Shown here: positions 25,895 through 34,363 of the stretch, piece after piece
Numbering within the stretch: the stretch's first letter is position 1
Layout of the letters: each line of letters begins with the position of its first letter
Origin: an uncultured Collinsella sp.
Lineage (GTDB): Bacteria > Actinomycetota > Coriobacteriia > Coriobacteriales > Coriobacteriaceae
Length of the DNA: 58,554 nt
Assembly: GCA_900542125.1 (NCBI GenBank)
Contig: UQMO01000004.1
Coordinates: 1-58,554, forward strand
Direction: 5' to 3'
The notes under the pieces: model-generated
The model's database searches: none
The model's input: the letters and a program-made list of their open reading frames with translations, nothing else
What the model was told of the DNA's origin: nothing
Position numbers and translations under genes: made by a program

Positions 25895-28400
25895 GGTGAT
25901 AAAGGTGACGGAACAGAAGATGAGCCCGCAGGCTATCGAGGTGCGTGGCGCGCGCGTCCATAACCTTAAGGACATCGATATCGATATTCCGCTGGGAAAG
26001 CTTGTGGGCATTGCCGGCGTGTCGGGTTCGGGCAAGAGTTCGCTGGCGCTGGGGGTTCTTTATGCCGAGGGCTCGCGCCGTTACCTGGAGGCGCTCAGCA
26101 CCTATACCCGCCGTCGCCTGACGCAGGCCGAGCACGCTCAGGTGGATGAGGTATTGCACGTGCCGGCGGCACTCGCATTGCATCAGCGCCCCAGCGTGCC
26201 GGGCGTGCGGTCCACTTTTGGCACCATGACTGAACTCAACAATAGCCTGCGTCTGCTCTTTAGCCGTTGCGCCCATCATGTGTGCCCGCATTGCGGGGCG
26301 CGTGTGGAGCCGAGCCTTAACGTTGCCGCAGGCCTGTCGCTCGCGTGCCCTGCATGCGGTCGTGAGTTCTACGCGCCGAGCGCCGAGGACCTTGCGTTTA
26401 ACAGCGGCGGTGCGTGTCCCACCTGCGGCGGCACCGGTGTCATGCGCGAGGTGGACGAGGCGAGCTTGGTACCCGACGAGTCAAAGACTATCAACGAGGG
26501 CGCGGTGCTTCCTTGGGGCACGCTCATGTGGGATCTGATGAAGCAGGTGGCCGGCGAGATGGGCGTGCGCACCGACGTGCCGTTTAACCAGCTCACGCCT
26601 CAAGAGCGCGACATCGTGTTTCATGGTCCGGCGGTTAAGAAGCACATTCTCTACGTCCCCAAAAACGGCGAGGGCGCCACGCCGCTCGACTTTACCTATT
26701 ACAACGCCGTCTATACCGTCGAGAATGCGCTCGCCAAGGTCAAGGACGATAAGGGCTTAAAACGCGTTGCGCGCTTTTTGCGCGAGGGCCCATGCCGCGA
26801 TTGCGGCGGCACGCGTCTCTCCGAGGCTGCGCGCCAGCCCCAGGTGCGCGGTATCAATCTGGCGCAGGCGGCGGCTATGACGCTAGGCGAGGCGATTGAG
26901 TGGGTGCGCGGGGTGCCCGCATTCTTGCCGCCCGAGATGCGGCCCATGGCGACGGATATCTGCGATTCGTTTTTGAGCGCGGCCCGTCGTCTGGTCGACT
27001 TGGGTCTCGATTACCTTTCACTCGACCGCGCCGGCGCCACGCTTTCCACGGGTGAGCGCCAACGCGTGCAGCTTGCTCGCGTGGTGCGTAACCGATCGAC
27101 AGGCGTGCTTTATGTGTTGGACGAGCCTTCGATCGGCTTGCATCCTGCCAATGTCGACGGCCTGGTAGGCGTGATGCGAGATCTGGTGGATGACGGCAAC
27201 ACCGTGGTTGTTGTCGACCACGATACGCGCGTACTGGCGGATGCCGACTATCTGGTCGAGATGGGTCCCGTTGCCGGAGCAGGCGGCGGCAATGTGATCG
27301 CCGCTGGTACGGTAGACGAGGTCGAGCGATCGCAGGGCAGTCGCATCGCGCCGTTTTTGCGCTCAGAGTCCAAGCGCTTGCGTCCGCAGGTGACTGACGA
27401 CGACATGTTCGACCAGGGACATATCCGCATAGCAACCGATACCATCCACACCGTCAAGCCGCTCGAAGTCGATATCCCGCGCGGTCGCCTTGTCGCGGTG
27501 ACGGGCGTTTCGGGTTCGGGCAAGACGACATTGGTGCTCGAGACGCTCATTCCGGCACTCAAGGCGCAGGCAGCCGGCGAGCGCCTGCCAAGACACGTGC
27601 GTTGGGTCGATGCCGAGGGCATTAGCCGCGCAAATCTGATTGACGCTACGCCCATCGGCGCCAACGTGCGCTCGACGGTGGCAACCTATGCCGACATCCA
27701 TGACGAGCTGCGTCGCGCCTTCGCCCGTACGCCCGAGGCCAAGGCGGCCGGCTACAAGGCGGGTGCCTTTAGCTACAACACCGGCGCCTTGCGCTGCCCT
27801 ACGTGCGACGGCACGGGCTCTATATCGCTCGACGTGCAGTTTTTGCCCGATGTCGAGATCGTCTGCCCGGCATGTCGCGGCTCACGTTATGCAGACGCTG
27901 CTTCGCATATCCATCGTGAGGGCAAGGACGGGAGCTTGCTGACGTTGCCGCAGCTCATGGATATGAGTGTGGATGAGGCGCTCGACGCCACACTGGGGCT
28001 CAAGAAGGTTCAGGCGCGCTTGCAGACCTTGCACGACCTGGGTTTGGGCTATCTCACGCTCGGTGAGCCCACGCCGGCGCTTTCGGGCGGAGAGGCACAG
28101 CGCCTTAAGCTCGCGAGCGAGATGAGCCGCGTGCAGGATGATGCCGTATTCGTGTTCGACGAGCCCACGATCGGACTACATCCGCTCGATGTTCAGGTAC
28201 TGCTGAGTGTGTTCGACGGCCTTGTTGCCAAAGGCGCCACGGTTATCGTGATTGAACACGATCTCGACCTTATCCGTAACACCGATTACGTGATTGACAT
28301 GGGGCCGGGCGGTGGCGATGCGGGCGGGCAAATCGTCTGCGCCGGTATGCCGGACGACATCGCAGCCTGCTCCGCAAGCATCACCGGCCGCTACCTATAG
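25887..28400 (+). CDS. UvrA2-like ABC ATPase lacking the UvrB-binding domain
   Basis: An 837-residue protein, about 100 residues shorter than UvrA. The first ABC domain has Walker A GVSGSGKSS, a signature with Thr in place of Gly (LSTGERQR) and VLDEPSIGLHP. The second has GVSGSGKTT, LSGGEAQR and VFDEPTIGLHP. Zinc-finger cysteines occur as CPHCG/CPACG, CPTCGG, CRDCGG, CPTCDG and CPACRG. After CPHCGARVEP the chain goes almost directly to a second CxxC pair, so the long UvrB-interacting region of canonical UvrA is missing. This matches UvrA2/class II proteins, linked to DNA damage or intercalating-drug tolerance. The start overlaps the AAA+ ATPase stop; an in-frame ATG 11 codons later is an alternative. 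Confidence 0.92.
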   Translation: MSRVIKVTEQKMSPQAIEVRGARVHNLKDIDIDIPLGKLVGIAGVSGSGKSSLALGVLYAEGSRRYLEALSTYTRRRLTQAEHAQVDEVLHVPAALALHQRPSVPGVRSTFGTMTELNNSLRLLFSRCAHHVCPHCGARVEPSLNVAAGLSLACPACGREFYAPSAEDLAFNSGGACPTCGGTGVMREVDEASLVPDESKTINEGAVLPWGTLMWDLMKQVAGEMGVRTDVPFNQLTPQERDIVFHGPAVKKHILYVPKNGEGATPLDFTYYNAVYTVENALAKVKDDKGLKRVARFLREGPCRDCGGTRLSEAARQPQVRGINLAQAAAMTLGEAIEWVRGVPAFLPPEMRPMATDICDSFLSAARRLVDLGLDYLSLDRAGATLSTGERQRVQLARVVRNRSTGVLYVLDEPSIGLHPANVDGLVGVMRDLVDDGNTVVVVDHDTRVLADADYLVEMGPVAGAGGGNVIAAGTVDEVERSQGSRIAPFLRSESKRLRPQVTDDDMFDQGHIRIATDTIHTVKPLEVDIPRGRLVAVTGVSGSGKTTLVLETLIPALKAQAAGERLPRHVRWVDAEGISRANLIDATPIGANVRSTVATYADIHDELRRAFARTPEAKAAGYKAGAFSYNTGALRCPTCDGTGSISLDVQFLPDVEIVCPACRGSRYADAASHIHREGKDGSLLTLPQLMDMSVDEALDATLGLKKVQARLQTLHDLGLGYLTLGEPTPALSGGEAQRLKLASEMSRVQDDAVFVFDEPTIGLHPLDVQVLLSVFDGLVAKGATVIVIEHDLDLIRNTDYVIDMGPGGGDAGGQIVCAGMPDDIAACSASITGRYL

Positions 28401-28401
28401 A

Positions 28402-28436
28402 CAATGAGGCAAAGGGACAGGCCCTTTGCCTCATTG
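28402..28436. repeat. GGGACAG-loop hairpin after the UvrA-like gene
   Basis: A perfect 15-bp stem (CAATGAGGCAAAGGG / CCCTTTGCCTCATTG) with loop ACAGG, starting two bases after the UvrA stop and ending five bases before the converging ATPase stop. Probably acts as a terminator as well. Confidence 0.85.
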
Positions 28437-28440
28437 ATGC

Positions 28441-29541
28441 CTATTTCATGCATTGAGCGGCGAGATAGTCGCGGAAGAACGGCAATTCAAATGCGACGAG
28501 CCCTCGTCCTCGTTCCCCGATGATGCCGGCGTCTATCATGCGGCGTCGGTAGCGGGAGACCTGCTGCGGCGAACGCTTAAGGCGCTCGACAAGGTCAGCG
28601 GTGGTGGACTCTTCCTCGTCATCGAGCATGGTGATGAGGAATCGCTTGTCCTCTGCAGTGAGTTCCCGATAGGTTGCCGCGAGGATTCGGTCGTCCATCT
28701 CGTCGCGCGCGATTTTGATTCCCAGGTCAAAGTCGCGTGACGAGATTTCCTTCGAATCGCTTGTGAGATCCCAGACACGGTAACCTACGAGTTGCAATAG
28801 GAAGGGAAATCCAGAGATCGAGCGAACGGCTCTATCGATTCCCTCAGCATCTGCCAGGCGATCGTTTTCCTGGATTGTGCGAATCAAGGCCTCGCGTACG
28901 TCATAGTCGGCAATGCGACCCAGATGATATTGTTGGGCGCGGCGAAGGAACGAGACCGTCTTGTGGTTCAGCAACGTAGAGACGTTGTTGGGAAGTCCCG
29001 CCATAAGCAAGGCGACGCGTTTCCCATCGGTCACAAAGTGCTGATACGTGGCTGCGAGTTGGATCATCTCGTCGAGTGTCGGGTCCACCTCGTCAACCGT
29101 GACGAGCAGACCGGTGCCCGCCTCGTTGAGCTGGTCGATGATGTCGCTCATGCGATAACGCCAGGTTGAAGCATCGTGAACGCGATTGACCTCGACGCTG
29201 CCGAGCGGTGCAATTCCGAGACCGGTGACTTCGAAGTTCTTAGACGGGTCGATAAGATGGCCGGCAGCACGTTTCGCCCCGAACTCGATTTCCTCAAGCA
29301 TTCCCGGGAGCGCGGTCGTCTTTACGGCTATCCAGCCGTGGGATTCCGCTCTTGTCGCGAGCGACGACATGAGAGCGGTTTTACCGGTTCCACGTGCGCC
29401 TGAGAAGATCGAGGTCAATTCTGGGCGCCTGCGCTGACTCAAGAAGGCACGGTCCAAATCCCGAATAATCTGTTGTCTGCCAGCGAGATGGGCAGGAACC
29501 TCACCAAAACTGGGGGTAAACGGGTTCTCGAGATATTTCAC
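28441..29541 (-). CDS. Orc1/Cdc6-like AAA+ ATPase with C-terminal winged helix (copy 2)
   Basis: A 366-residue paralogue of the ATPase on the other side of the UvrA-like gene. Lead ENPFTPSFGEVPAHLAGRQQII; Walker A GARGTGKT; Walker B LLVTVDEVD; sensor-1 VALLMAGLP followed by FLRRAQQYHLGRI, nearly the same as in copy 1 (FLRRAQQRTLGAI). The C-terminal domain (TTADLVERLKRSPQQVSRYRRRMIDAGII) is a clear winged helix with a recognition helix. It may bind DNA or load a partner; no function is established. ATG is preceded by AAAGGAGAGCCTTGTGAA. Confidence 0.85.
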   Translation of the reverse strand: MKYLENPFTPSFGEVPAHLAGRQQIIRDLDRAFLSQRRRPELTSIFSGARGTGKTALMSSLATRAESHGWIAVKTTALPGMLEEIEFGAKRAAGHLIDPSKNFEVTGLGIAPLGSVEVNRVHDASTWRYRMSDIIDQLNEAGTGLLVTVDEVDPTLDEMIQLAATYQHFVTDGKRVALLMAGLPNNVSTLLNHKTVSFLRRAQQYHLGRIADYDVREALIRTIQENDRLADAEGIDRAVRSISGFPFLLQLVGYRVWDLTSDSKEISSRDFDLGIKIARDEMDDRILAATYRELTAEDKRFLITMLDDEEESTTADLVERLKRSPQQVSRYRRRMIDAGIIGERGRGLVAFELPFFRDYLAAQCMK

Positions 29542-29573
29542 AAGGCTCTCCTTTCACACCGCCGTTTAACTTC

Positions 29574-29604
29574 ATTTTATTCTAGTTAATTCTGATTAAA
29601 AGCA
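29574..29604 (-). promoter_or_regulatory. Candidate promoter of ATPase copy 2
   Basis: On the coding strand, TTGCTT is followed 15 bases later by TAGAAT, with a small inverted repeat TTAAT-CAGA-ATTAA inside the spacer. The region is unusually AT-rich for this genome. Confidence 0.5.
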
Positions 29605-29621
29605 ATGGTTCGTTATTCAGA

Positions 29622-29664
29622 GCATCAATGTGACAAATGAACAGTCCCTTTGTCGCATTGATGC
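29622..29664. repeat. ACAGTCCC-loop hairpin upstream of ATPase copy 2
   Basis: A 16-bp stem (GCATCAATGTGACAAA / TTTGTCGCATTGATGC, one G-T pair) with loop TGAACAGTCCC. It lies between the trmL stop and the ATPase start. Confidence 0.8.
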
Positions 29665-29737
29665 CAAAACCAATTTGTCAAGGGTTAGAGGGTTTAAAAA
29701 TCTGCCATTTCTACCCCGTCCCCAAATGGCTGGTTTG

Positions 29738-30337
29738 CTACATGCCGGCAAAGCCTGTTTGGCGCAGGGCTTCGTAGAGGACGATGGCGGCGCTGTTGGA
29801 GAGGTTGAGTGCGCTGATGCGGTAGTCGTCCGGGTTGACGAAGTTGCCGCAGATGTCCTGCTGAAGGATGGCCTCGTGGCTGTCCTCGGTATGCCCCAGC
29901 GATTCCTCGTGAGCTTCCCAAGCCTCGGCGTTATCGAGTGAGTCACAATCGCGCAGCATGGGGATGCGCTCGCAACGCTCAGGCGCCGCGGCAAGCAGCG
30001 GCTCGGGAATGCCCGAGCTCTCGCTGCCAAAGACTAAGTAGTCGCCGTCGCGGTAGATGCTTTGCGCATAGGTGCGGCGCGCCTTTTTGGTCAGCAGATG
30101 CAGGCGCTCGTCGGCGGGGGAGAGGTCGTTGCGCGCAAGGAAATCCTCCCAGCTGGCATAGGTCGTCACGTCCAAGTTTTGCCAGTAGCCCAGACCGGCG
30201 CGACGTACCGTCTTGTCGTCGAGCGAAAAGCCCAGTGGCTCCACCAGATGCAGGCGGGTACCGGTAATCACGCAGGTACGGCCGATATTGCCCGTATTGG
30301 CCGGAATCTCGGGCGCATACAGCACGATGTTGAACAT
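29738..30337 (-). CDS. trmL: tRNA (cytidine/uridine-34 2'-O)-methyltransferase TrmL
   Basis: A 199-residue SPOUT methyltransferase that modifies the wobble base of certain leucine tRNAs in known members. The N-terminus FNIVLYAPEIPANTGNIGRTC carries the motif-1 NTGNIGR. Motif 2 is YLVFGSESSGIPE and motif 3 is RISALNLSNSAAIVLYEALRQTG, forming the knotted SAM pocket. It has an insertion of about 40 residues before motif 3 (CDSLDNAEAWEAHEESLGH) compared with typical TrmL of about 157 residues. I chose the ATG after CCAAGGAGATTC; the frame extends 73 codons upstream without signal. Confidence 0.9.
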   Translation of the reverse strand: MFNIVLYAPEIPANTGNIGRTCVITGTRLHLVEPLGFSLDDKTVRRAGLGYWQNLDVTTYASWEDFLARNDLSPADERLHLLTKKARRTYAQSIYRDGDYLVFGSESSGIPEPLLAAAPERCERIPMLRDCDSLDNAEAWEAHEESLGHTEDSHEAILQQDICGNFVNPDDYRISALNLSNSAAIVLYEALRQTGFAGM

Positions 30338-30360
30338 GAATCTCCTTGGCTCAGAATGAA

Positions 30361-30399
30361 AAACCACCACGAAGGGGACAGGCATCTTCGTGGTGGTTT
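30361..30399. repeat. GGGACAG-loop hairpin, likely terminator of the COG0523 gene
   Basis: A perfect 14-bp stem (AAACCACCACGAAG / CTTCGTGGTGGTTT) with loop GGGACAGGCAT. Read in the minus direction it is followed by a T-run, so it also serves as an intrinsic terminator. Confidence 0.85.
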
Positions 30400-30438
30400 G
30401 GCGGTTACGTAGGCGGACAAATGCCCGCTTGGATAAAC

Positions 30439-31569
30439 CTAGGCGCGGTGCCAGTCGGTCAGGCAGGCATCGAGGGAGGCGATGAGCGCATCCTTGTCCA
30501 TGTGACGGCCGATGATGCACAGGCTCGTCATGCGGTCGCCCGTCTCGTCGTCCCAAATCTGCATGATCTCGGGGTTCTCGTCGATGATCTTCTGCTTCTC
30601 GCCCTCGGGCGCCGAGTCAACGAACAGGCCGTTCTCCATCAGGCGCATCTGGTGGCCGGCCTGCTCGAACATGTAGCACATGTCCGGATCGCCGGTCTGC
30701 CACAGCGGGCCCTTGACGCGAATGACCTCGTCGGGCCACTCCTGCTCAACAAAATCGGTGAACTTTTGCAGGTCAAACGGCTTGCGGCGCGAGTACACAA
30801 AGGTCTCGATGTCGTACTCGAGCACCTCGGGGTCGTCGTGCTCCTCGGGATGCTCCATGGCCTCGATCCAGGCGGCGGAGTTGTAGGCGCGCATAAAGTC
30901 GAAGCGGTCGGTGTCGAGCAGCTCCTCCATGGGGACCTCGCCGTTTTGGGCCTCGACGATCACGGCGTCTTTCTGCAGGCTGCGCACGATGGCCTTAAGC
31001 TCGGCGATCTGCTCGGGCGTCACGGTATCGGTCTTGTTGAGGATCAGCGTGGAGCAGAATTCGATCTGCTGGATGAGCAGGCTTTCGATGTCGTCCTCGT
31101 CGATATCCTCGGCCAGCAGGTCGCGACCGCCGTTGAACTCGTCGTACATGCGGGCGCAATCGACCACGGCCACGATGTTGTCGAGCGCGAGCTTGGGCTC
31201 GCCGCCCACCTTGGCCTCGTCGCAGAAGCTCGAGATGGTGTAGGCGATGGGGATGGGCTCGCAAATGCCCGAGGCCTCGATGATGATGTAATCGAAGTTG
31301 CCCGAATCGGCGATGCCCTGCAGCTGGTTGGCCAGGTCGTCCGAAAGCGTGCAGCAGATGCAGCCGTTGGTGAGCGGGATGAGGTCGTCGGTCTCGGAAA
31401 GGCCGCCGTCGGCGATAAGGCTGGCGTCGACATTGATCTCGCCGATATCGTTGACAATCACGGCGGCGCGGATGCCGCCGTCGTTAGCGAGGATGTGGTT
31501 GAGCAACGTGGTCTTGCCGGCACCGAGGTATCCGGTAAGCATGATGATCTTCACGGGTTTGTTGGGCAT
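30439..31569 (-). CDS. COG0523 (CobW/YeiR-like) metal-chaperone GTPase
   Basis: A 376-residue G3E-family GTPase. Walker A is GYLGAGKTT, the metal-binding CxCC motif is NGCICCTL near residue 67, and G4-like NKTD is present. The C-terminal CobW_C domain includes RVKGPLWQTGDPDMCYMFEQAG. Family members deliver zinc or another metal to client enzymes; which metal applies is unknown. I chose the second ATG (MPNKPVKIIM) because AAAGGAGGG lies five bases before it; the first ATG lies upstream of that site. It follows the ArsC-like gene by 86 bp, and a hairpin terminates it. Confidence 0.88.
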   Translation of the reverse strand: MPNKPVKIIMLTGYLGAGKTTLLNHILANDGGIRAAVIVNDIGEINVDASLIADGGLSETDDLIPLTNGCICCTLSDDLANQLQGIADSGNFDYIIIEASGICEPIPIAYTISSFCDEAKVGGEPKLALDNIVAVVDCARMYDEFNGGRDLLAEDIDEDDIESLLIQQIEFCSTLILNKTDTVTPEQIAELKAIVRSLQKDAVIVEAQNGEVPMEELLDTDRFDFMRAYNSAAWIEAMEHPEEHDDPEVLEYDIETFVYSRRKPFDLQKFTDFVEQEWPDEVIRVKGPLWQTGDPDMCYMFEQAGHQMRLMENGLFVDSAPEGEKQKIIDENPEIMQIWDDETGDRMTSLCIIGRHMDKDALIASLDACLTDWHRA

Positions 31570-31655
31570 GTGCCCTCCTTTGTTAGACATGGCTTACAGT
31601 TGAATCTTATGCCAAACGCCTGCTCTTATACCCACGCGCCGGCAAATAACACAAG

Positions 31656-31997
31656 CTACTCCCAGGCTCCCCATACATCGGGGCAATAACCGACGGTGGC
31701 CTTCTTGCCGTTGCGTACGATGGGCTCGGCTAGAACCTGCTGGTTCTCGAGCAGCTTGTCGAAGCGCTGGCTAGGGGTGAGGTGCTGGATGAGTGCGAGC
31801 GTCTCCTCGTCCTTGGCTTTGGGGTTGAGCAGCTTGTCGATGCCGCCGACCGCCTGCATCACGCTCGTGAGCTCGCCCTTGCTCATCTCCTTTTCCTTAA
31901 GGTCAATAAACTGCGCCTTAATGCGGCGCTCCTTAAAATAGCGCTGGGCCTTCTTGGTATCGAAGGACTTTTTGGTGCCAAAAATCTGTATATTCAT
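31656..31997 (-). CDS. ArsC/Spx-fold protein lacking the catalytic cysteine
   Basis: A 113-residue thioredoxin-like protein of the ArsC family. The N-terminus IQIFGTKKSFDTKKAQRYFKERRI aligns with the active-site loop, where ArsC has Cys and Spx has CxxC; here the position is Ser (codon TCC). The rest of the fold is kept: FIDLKEKEMSKGEL, LLNPKAKDEET, and LAEPIVRNGKKATVGYCPDVW. Without the Cys, arsenate reduction or redox sensing by that residue is unlikely, so it may be a binding or regulatory protein. It follows the flavoprotein gene after 11 bp in one transcript. Confidence 0.82.
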   Translation of the reverse strand: MNIQIFGTKKSFDTKKAQRYFKERRIKAQFIDLKEKEMSKGELTSVMQAVGGIDKLLNPKAKDEETLALIQHLTPSQRFDKLLENQQVLAEPIVRNGKKATVGYCPDVWGAWE

Positions 31998-32008
31998 GCT
32001 CCGCCATT

Positions 32009-32632
32009 CTACCTGATGAAGTTGGTCGTTGCGCGATCGGCCTCGGGTGCGTCGATGCCGGCGGCCTGTCCTGCCTCGATACAATGCAGGAGCCAGGCCA
32101 TGTTCTTGCCGATGTTGCGCATGGTGGCCAGGCCCTCAGCGTCCTGGGCAGCTTCACCCGGCATGGCGCCAAACACGTTGTTCCAGTACGTGGAGGCGAC
32201 CACGGGCATCTGGTTGATGGTGAAGTACTTGTTGAGCACGTCGAAAGTCGTCGACGTACCGCCGCGACGGGCGACGGCGATGGCAGCGCCCGGCTTGTGT
32301 GCAAAGGCTTTGCCTCCGGCATAGAAGGCGCGATCGAGGGCCGAAAGGATGCGTCCGCTGGGATGCGCATAGTAGACGGGCGAGCCAAAGACAAAGCCGT
32401 CTGCCTGCTCGGCGGCAGCGATGAGCTCGTTCACCACGTCATCGTCAAAGGTGCAGCGACCGCCAAGCTTGCCGCACTGACCGCAGCCGATGCAGTCGCG
32501 AATGGGCTTGGCGCCCAGCTGAAACACCTCGGTATCAATACCTTCGGCATTGAGCTGCTCGGCGATCTCGGCGAGTGCGCGGGCGGTGTTGCCGTTTGCC
32601 TTGGGGCTGCCATTGACCAAAAGAACCTTCAT
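32009..32632 (-). CDS. Flavodoxin-like NAD(P)H-dependent FMN reductase / iron-sulfur flavoprotein
   Basis: A 207-residue protein. The phosphate-binding start KVLLVNGSPKANGNTARAL is typical of the FMN_red family. A cysteine cluster CIGCGQCGKLGGRC (from about residue 47) can hold an iron-sulfur centre or metal, as in the MdaB/Isf-like group. GFVFGSPVYYAHPSGRILSALDR binds the flavin ring, and RRGGTSTTFDVLNKYF completes the fold. The ATG is preceded by AGGGAGTTTGTG; a GTG directly before it is also in frame. First gene of a pair with the ArsC-like protein, suggesting a shared redox role (inference). Confidence 0.85.
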   Translation of the reverse strand: MKVLLVNGSPKANGNTARALAEIAEQLNAEGIDTEVFQLGAKPIRDCIGCGQCGKLGGRCTFDDDVVNELIAAAEQADGFVFGSPVYYAHPSGRILSALDRAFYAGGKAFAHKPGAAIAVARRGGTSTTFDVLNKYFTINQMPVVASTYWNNVFGAMPGEAAQDAEGLATMRNIGKNMAWLLHCIEAGQAAGIDAPEADRATTNFIR

Positions 32633-32682
32633 CACAAACTCCCTCTGCTTTTGGTGACTTCTGCAGAGGATTATCGCACGAT

Positions 32683-32690
32683 GGGGGGGG
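32683..32690. repeat. G8 homopolymer
   Basis: Eight G in the gap between the diguanylate cyclase stop and the flavoprotein start. It lies within about 55 bp upstream of the flavoprotein start, so length change could affect its promoter. Confidence 0.6.
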
Positions 32691-32706
32691 CGGCGCGGGC
32701 GCGGCG

Positions 32707-34236
32707 CTAATCCAGTTTGGTACCTGGCACCTGCACGGCTTTCCCAAGCAACGCTTTGAGCTCGTTCAAAATGGAAACGGGCCGTTGGTCAACGCTGTCC
32801 AGATGGAGCGTCGCCACACGAATGGGTGGCTGATATTCAAACGAGCCGATGAGCACGGGAGACCCCAGGAATCGTTCGATTTCGTTTGCGAGCTCGTCGA
32901 TTGCCTCGGGGCCGAGCTCATCGAAAAGCGCCACGAACATCGGCCCCGTCGAGCGGAACAGGCGGCCCTTGCCGCGCGAACAATCCATGAGACAGGCGGC
33001 GCTTTCGGCGAGCACACGGTCGCCCGCATCGAATCCAAAGCGGGCATTGACCTCGGCGATATCGTCAACCTTAATGGCAATAAAGCCTGCCTCGCGCGCC
33101 ACGCGACGCATTTCGCCAATGGCGTTGACCAGGGCGTGAATATCGCCCAGGCCGGTTACGGAATCGGTCGTATCTGCCAAGCTTCGGTTGATGATAATGC
33201 CCACGTACATGTTAGGCTCGGTATCGGTGCCGTCCAAGCGGTAGCCCGTGCAGTCGCAAAGCGCGTATGCCCCGGTGGCATCCATTACGCGATACTGCAT
33301 GTAGTGGAAGTGCCATGTGCCGTGTATCACCATGTCGAGCTCGGCGCGTACGTTGTCGCGGTCCTCGGGATGAACGCGGGCAAGCCACATATCGACCGAG
33401 TTAAAAGGGTGCTGGGAAGGCAGGTCAAAATCGCGCACGGCGTTGACCGACCATTGCGATTCGCCCGTATCGAGATTGAGGATAAACGGATAGCGCGTCT
33501 CGGAGCTCATGGAGATCGCTTGGAATACGCGGTCGTTGCAAGGAAGTTGATCGACGATTGGGCGTTGCGGCGCGTCATTGTCTTTCGGTTGCTGCACACG
33601 ATGCATAAGCTTATAGCGATACATCTTGCGATCGGCATCCATCGTCATCTGGCGACGCGTGTCGCCGGCAAGTGGATCGACGCGCGAGCAGCCAAAGCTA
33701 AAGCTGCCGATCATGGGCGCCTTGCCGCCTGAGCTCGCTTCGATCAGCCCGGCACGTACCTGCTCCAAGCGCTGCTCGAGTTCAGTCTCGTTTGCAGAGA
33801 GCGAGATAAGCACAAACTCGTCTCCACCGATACGGAACAGCATCTCATCGTGCTCCATGGTTTCGGAGAGCGTGCGGCAGATGCTCAGAATATAGCGATT
33901 GCCTTCGGCGTGGCCAAACCTATCATTGCAATGTTTGAGATGGTCGATGTCAATATAGGCGCAGGTGAAGGGGTCGCCTTTGCGCCAGAGTTGCTCGACG
34001 TGACGGTCGAGTCCGTTGCGGTTGCCCAAGTTGGTGAGCGGATCGATATAGGCGTTGCGCTCAAGCAGCTGGCGCTCTTGTTGCAGGATAGCATGCGTCT
34101 TTTGCAGTTGCTCACCAACGGCGCGTAGCTCAGCAGACAGCGCGGCAACATCGAGTTCGGCGGTCGAGATGCCATTCGCAAGTCGTTGGAGATAGGCAAT
34201 AATCAATTGCTCACCCAGGCGATATGACTCGTTCAT
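32707..34236 (-). CDS. GGDEF-PAS-GGDEF-like diguanylate cyclase
   Basis: A 509-residue cytoplasmic protein. A helical lead (1-60) is followed by an intact GGDEF domain (DPLTNLGNRNGL, YIDIDHLKHCND, GGDEF at residues 137-141), a PAS/PAC-like domain (FILNLDTGESQWS, RVHPEDRDNV, YMQYRVMDATGAYAL) and a second GGDEF-like domain that starts SVTGLGDIHALVNAI but lacks the GGDEF tetrad, reading LFRSTGPMFVALF instead. No RxxD inhibitory site is visible before the first GGDEF. It should make cyclic di-GMP under control of the PAS region. ATG follows AAGGAGGTTATCC. It is paralogous to the larger gene just upstream. Confidence 0.9.
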   Translation of the reverse strand: MNESYRLGEQLIIAYLQRLANGISTAELDVAALSAELRAVGEQLQKTHAILQQERQLLERNAYIDPLTNLGNRNGLDRHVEQLWRKGDPFTCAYIDIDHLKHCNDRFGHAEGNRYILSICRTLSETMEHDEMLFRIGGDEFVLISLSANETELEQRLEQVRAGLIEASSGGKAPMIGSFSFGCSRVDPLAGDTRRQMTMDADRKMYRYKLMHRVQQPKDNDAPQRPIVDQLPCNDRVFQAISMSSETRYPFILNLDTGESQWSVNAVRDFDLPSQHPFNSVDMWLARVHPEDRDNVRAELDMVIHGTWHFHYMQYRVMDATGAYALCDCTGYRLDGTDTEPNMYVGIIINRSLADTTDSVTGLGDIHALVNAIGEMRRVAREAGFIAIKVDDIAEVNARFGFDAGDRVLAESAACLMDCSRGKGRLFRSTGPMFVALFDELGPEAIDELANEIERFLGSPVLIGSFEYQPPIRVATLHLDSVDQRPVSILNELKALLGKAVQVPGTKLD

Positions 34237-34274
34237 GATGGATAACCTCCTTGGGCGGAACAATGGTTTGTATC

Positions 34275-34305
34275 ATATCCCCAATTCGGTTTGAATTGGG
34301 GATAT
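34275..34305. terminator. Perfect hairpin between the two cyclic-di-GMP genes
   Basis: A 13-bp perfect stem (ATATCCCCAATTC / GAATTGGGGATAT) with loop GGTTT. No T-run follows, so it may be a terminator for the upstream gene or an operator for the downstream one. Confidence 0.55.
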
Positions 34306-34363
34306 AAGTCAGCTAATGGAGGCAAATTCCCCCTTCGGCGGTGGCGTTTTGCGCGCGAGCGTA

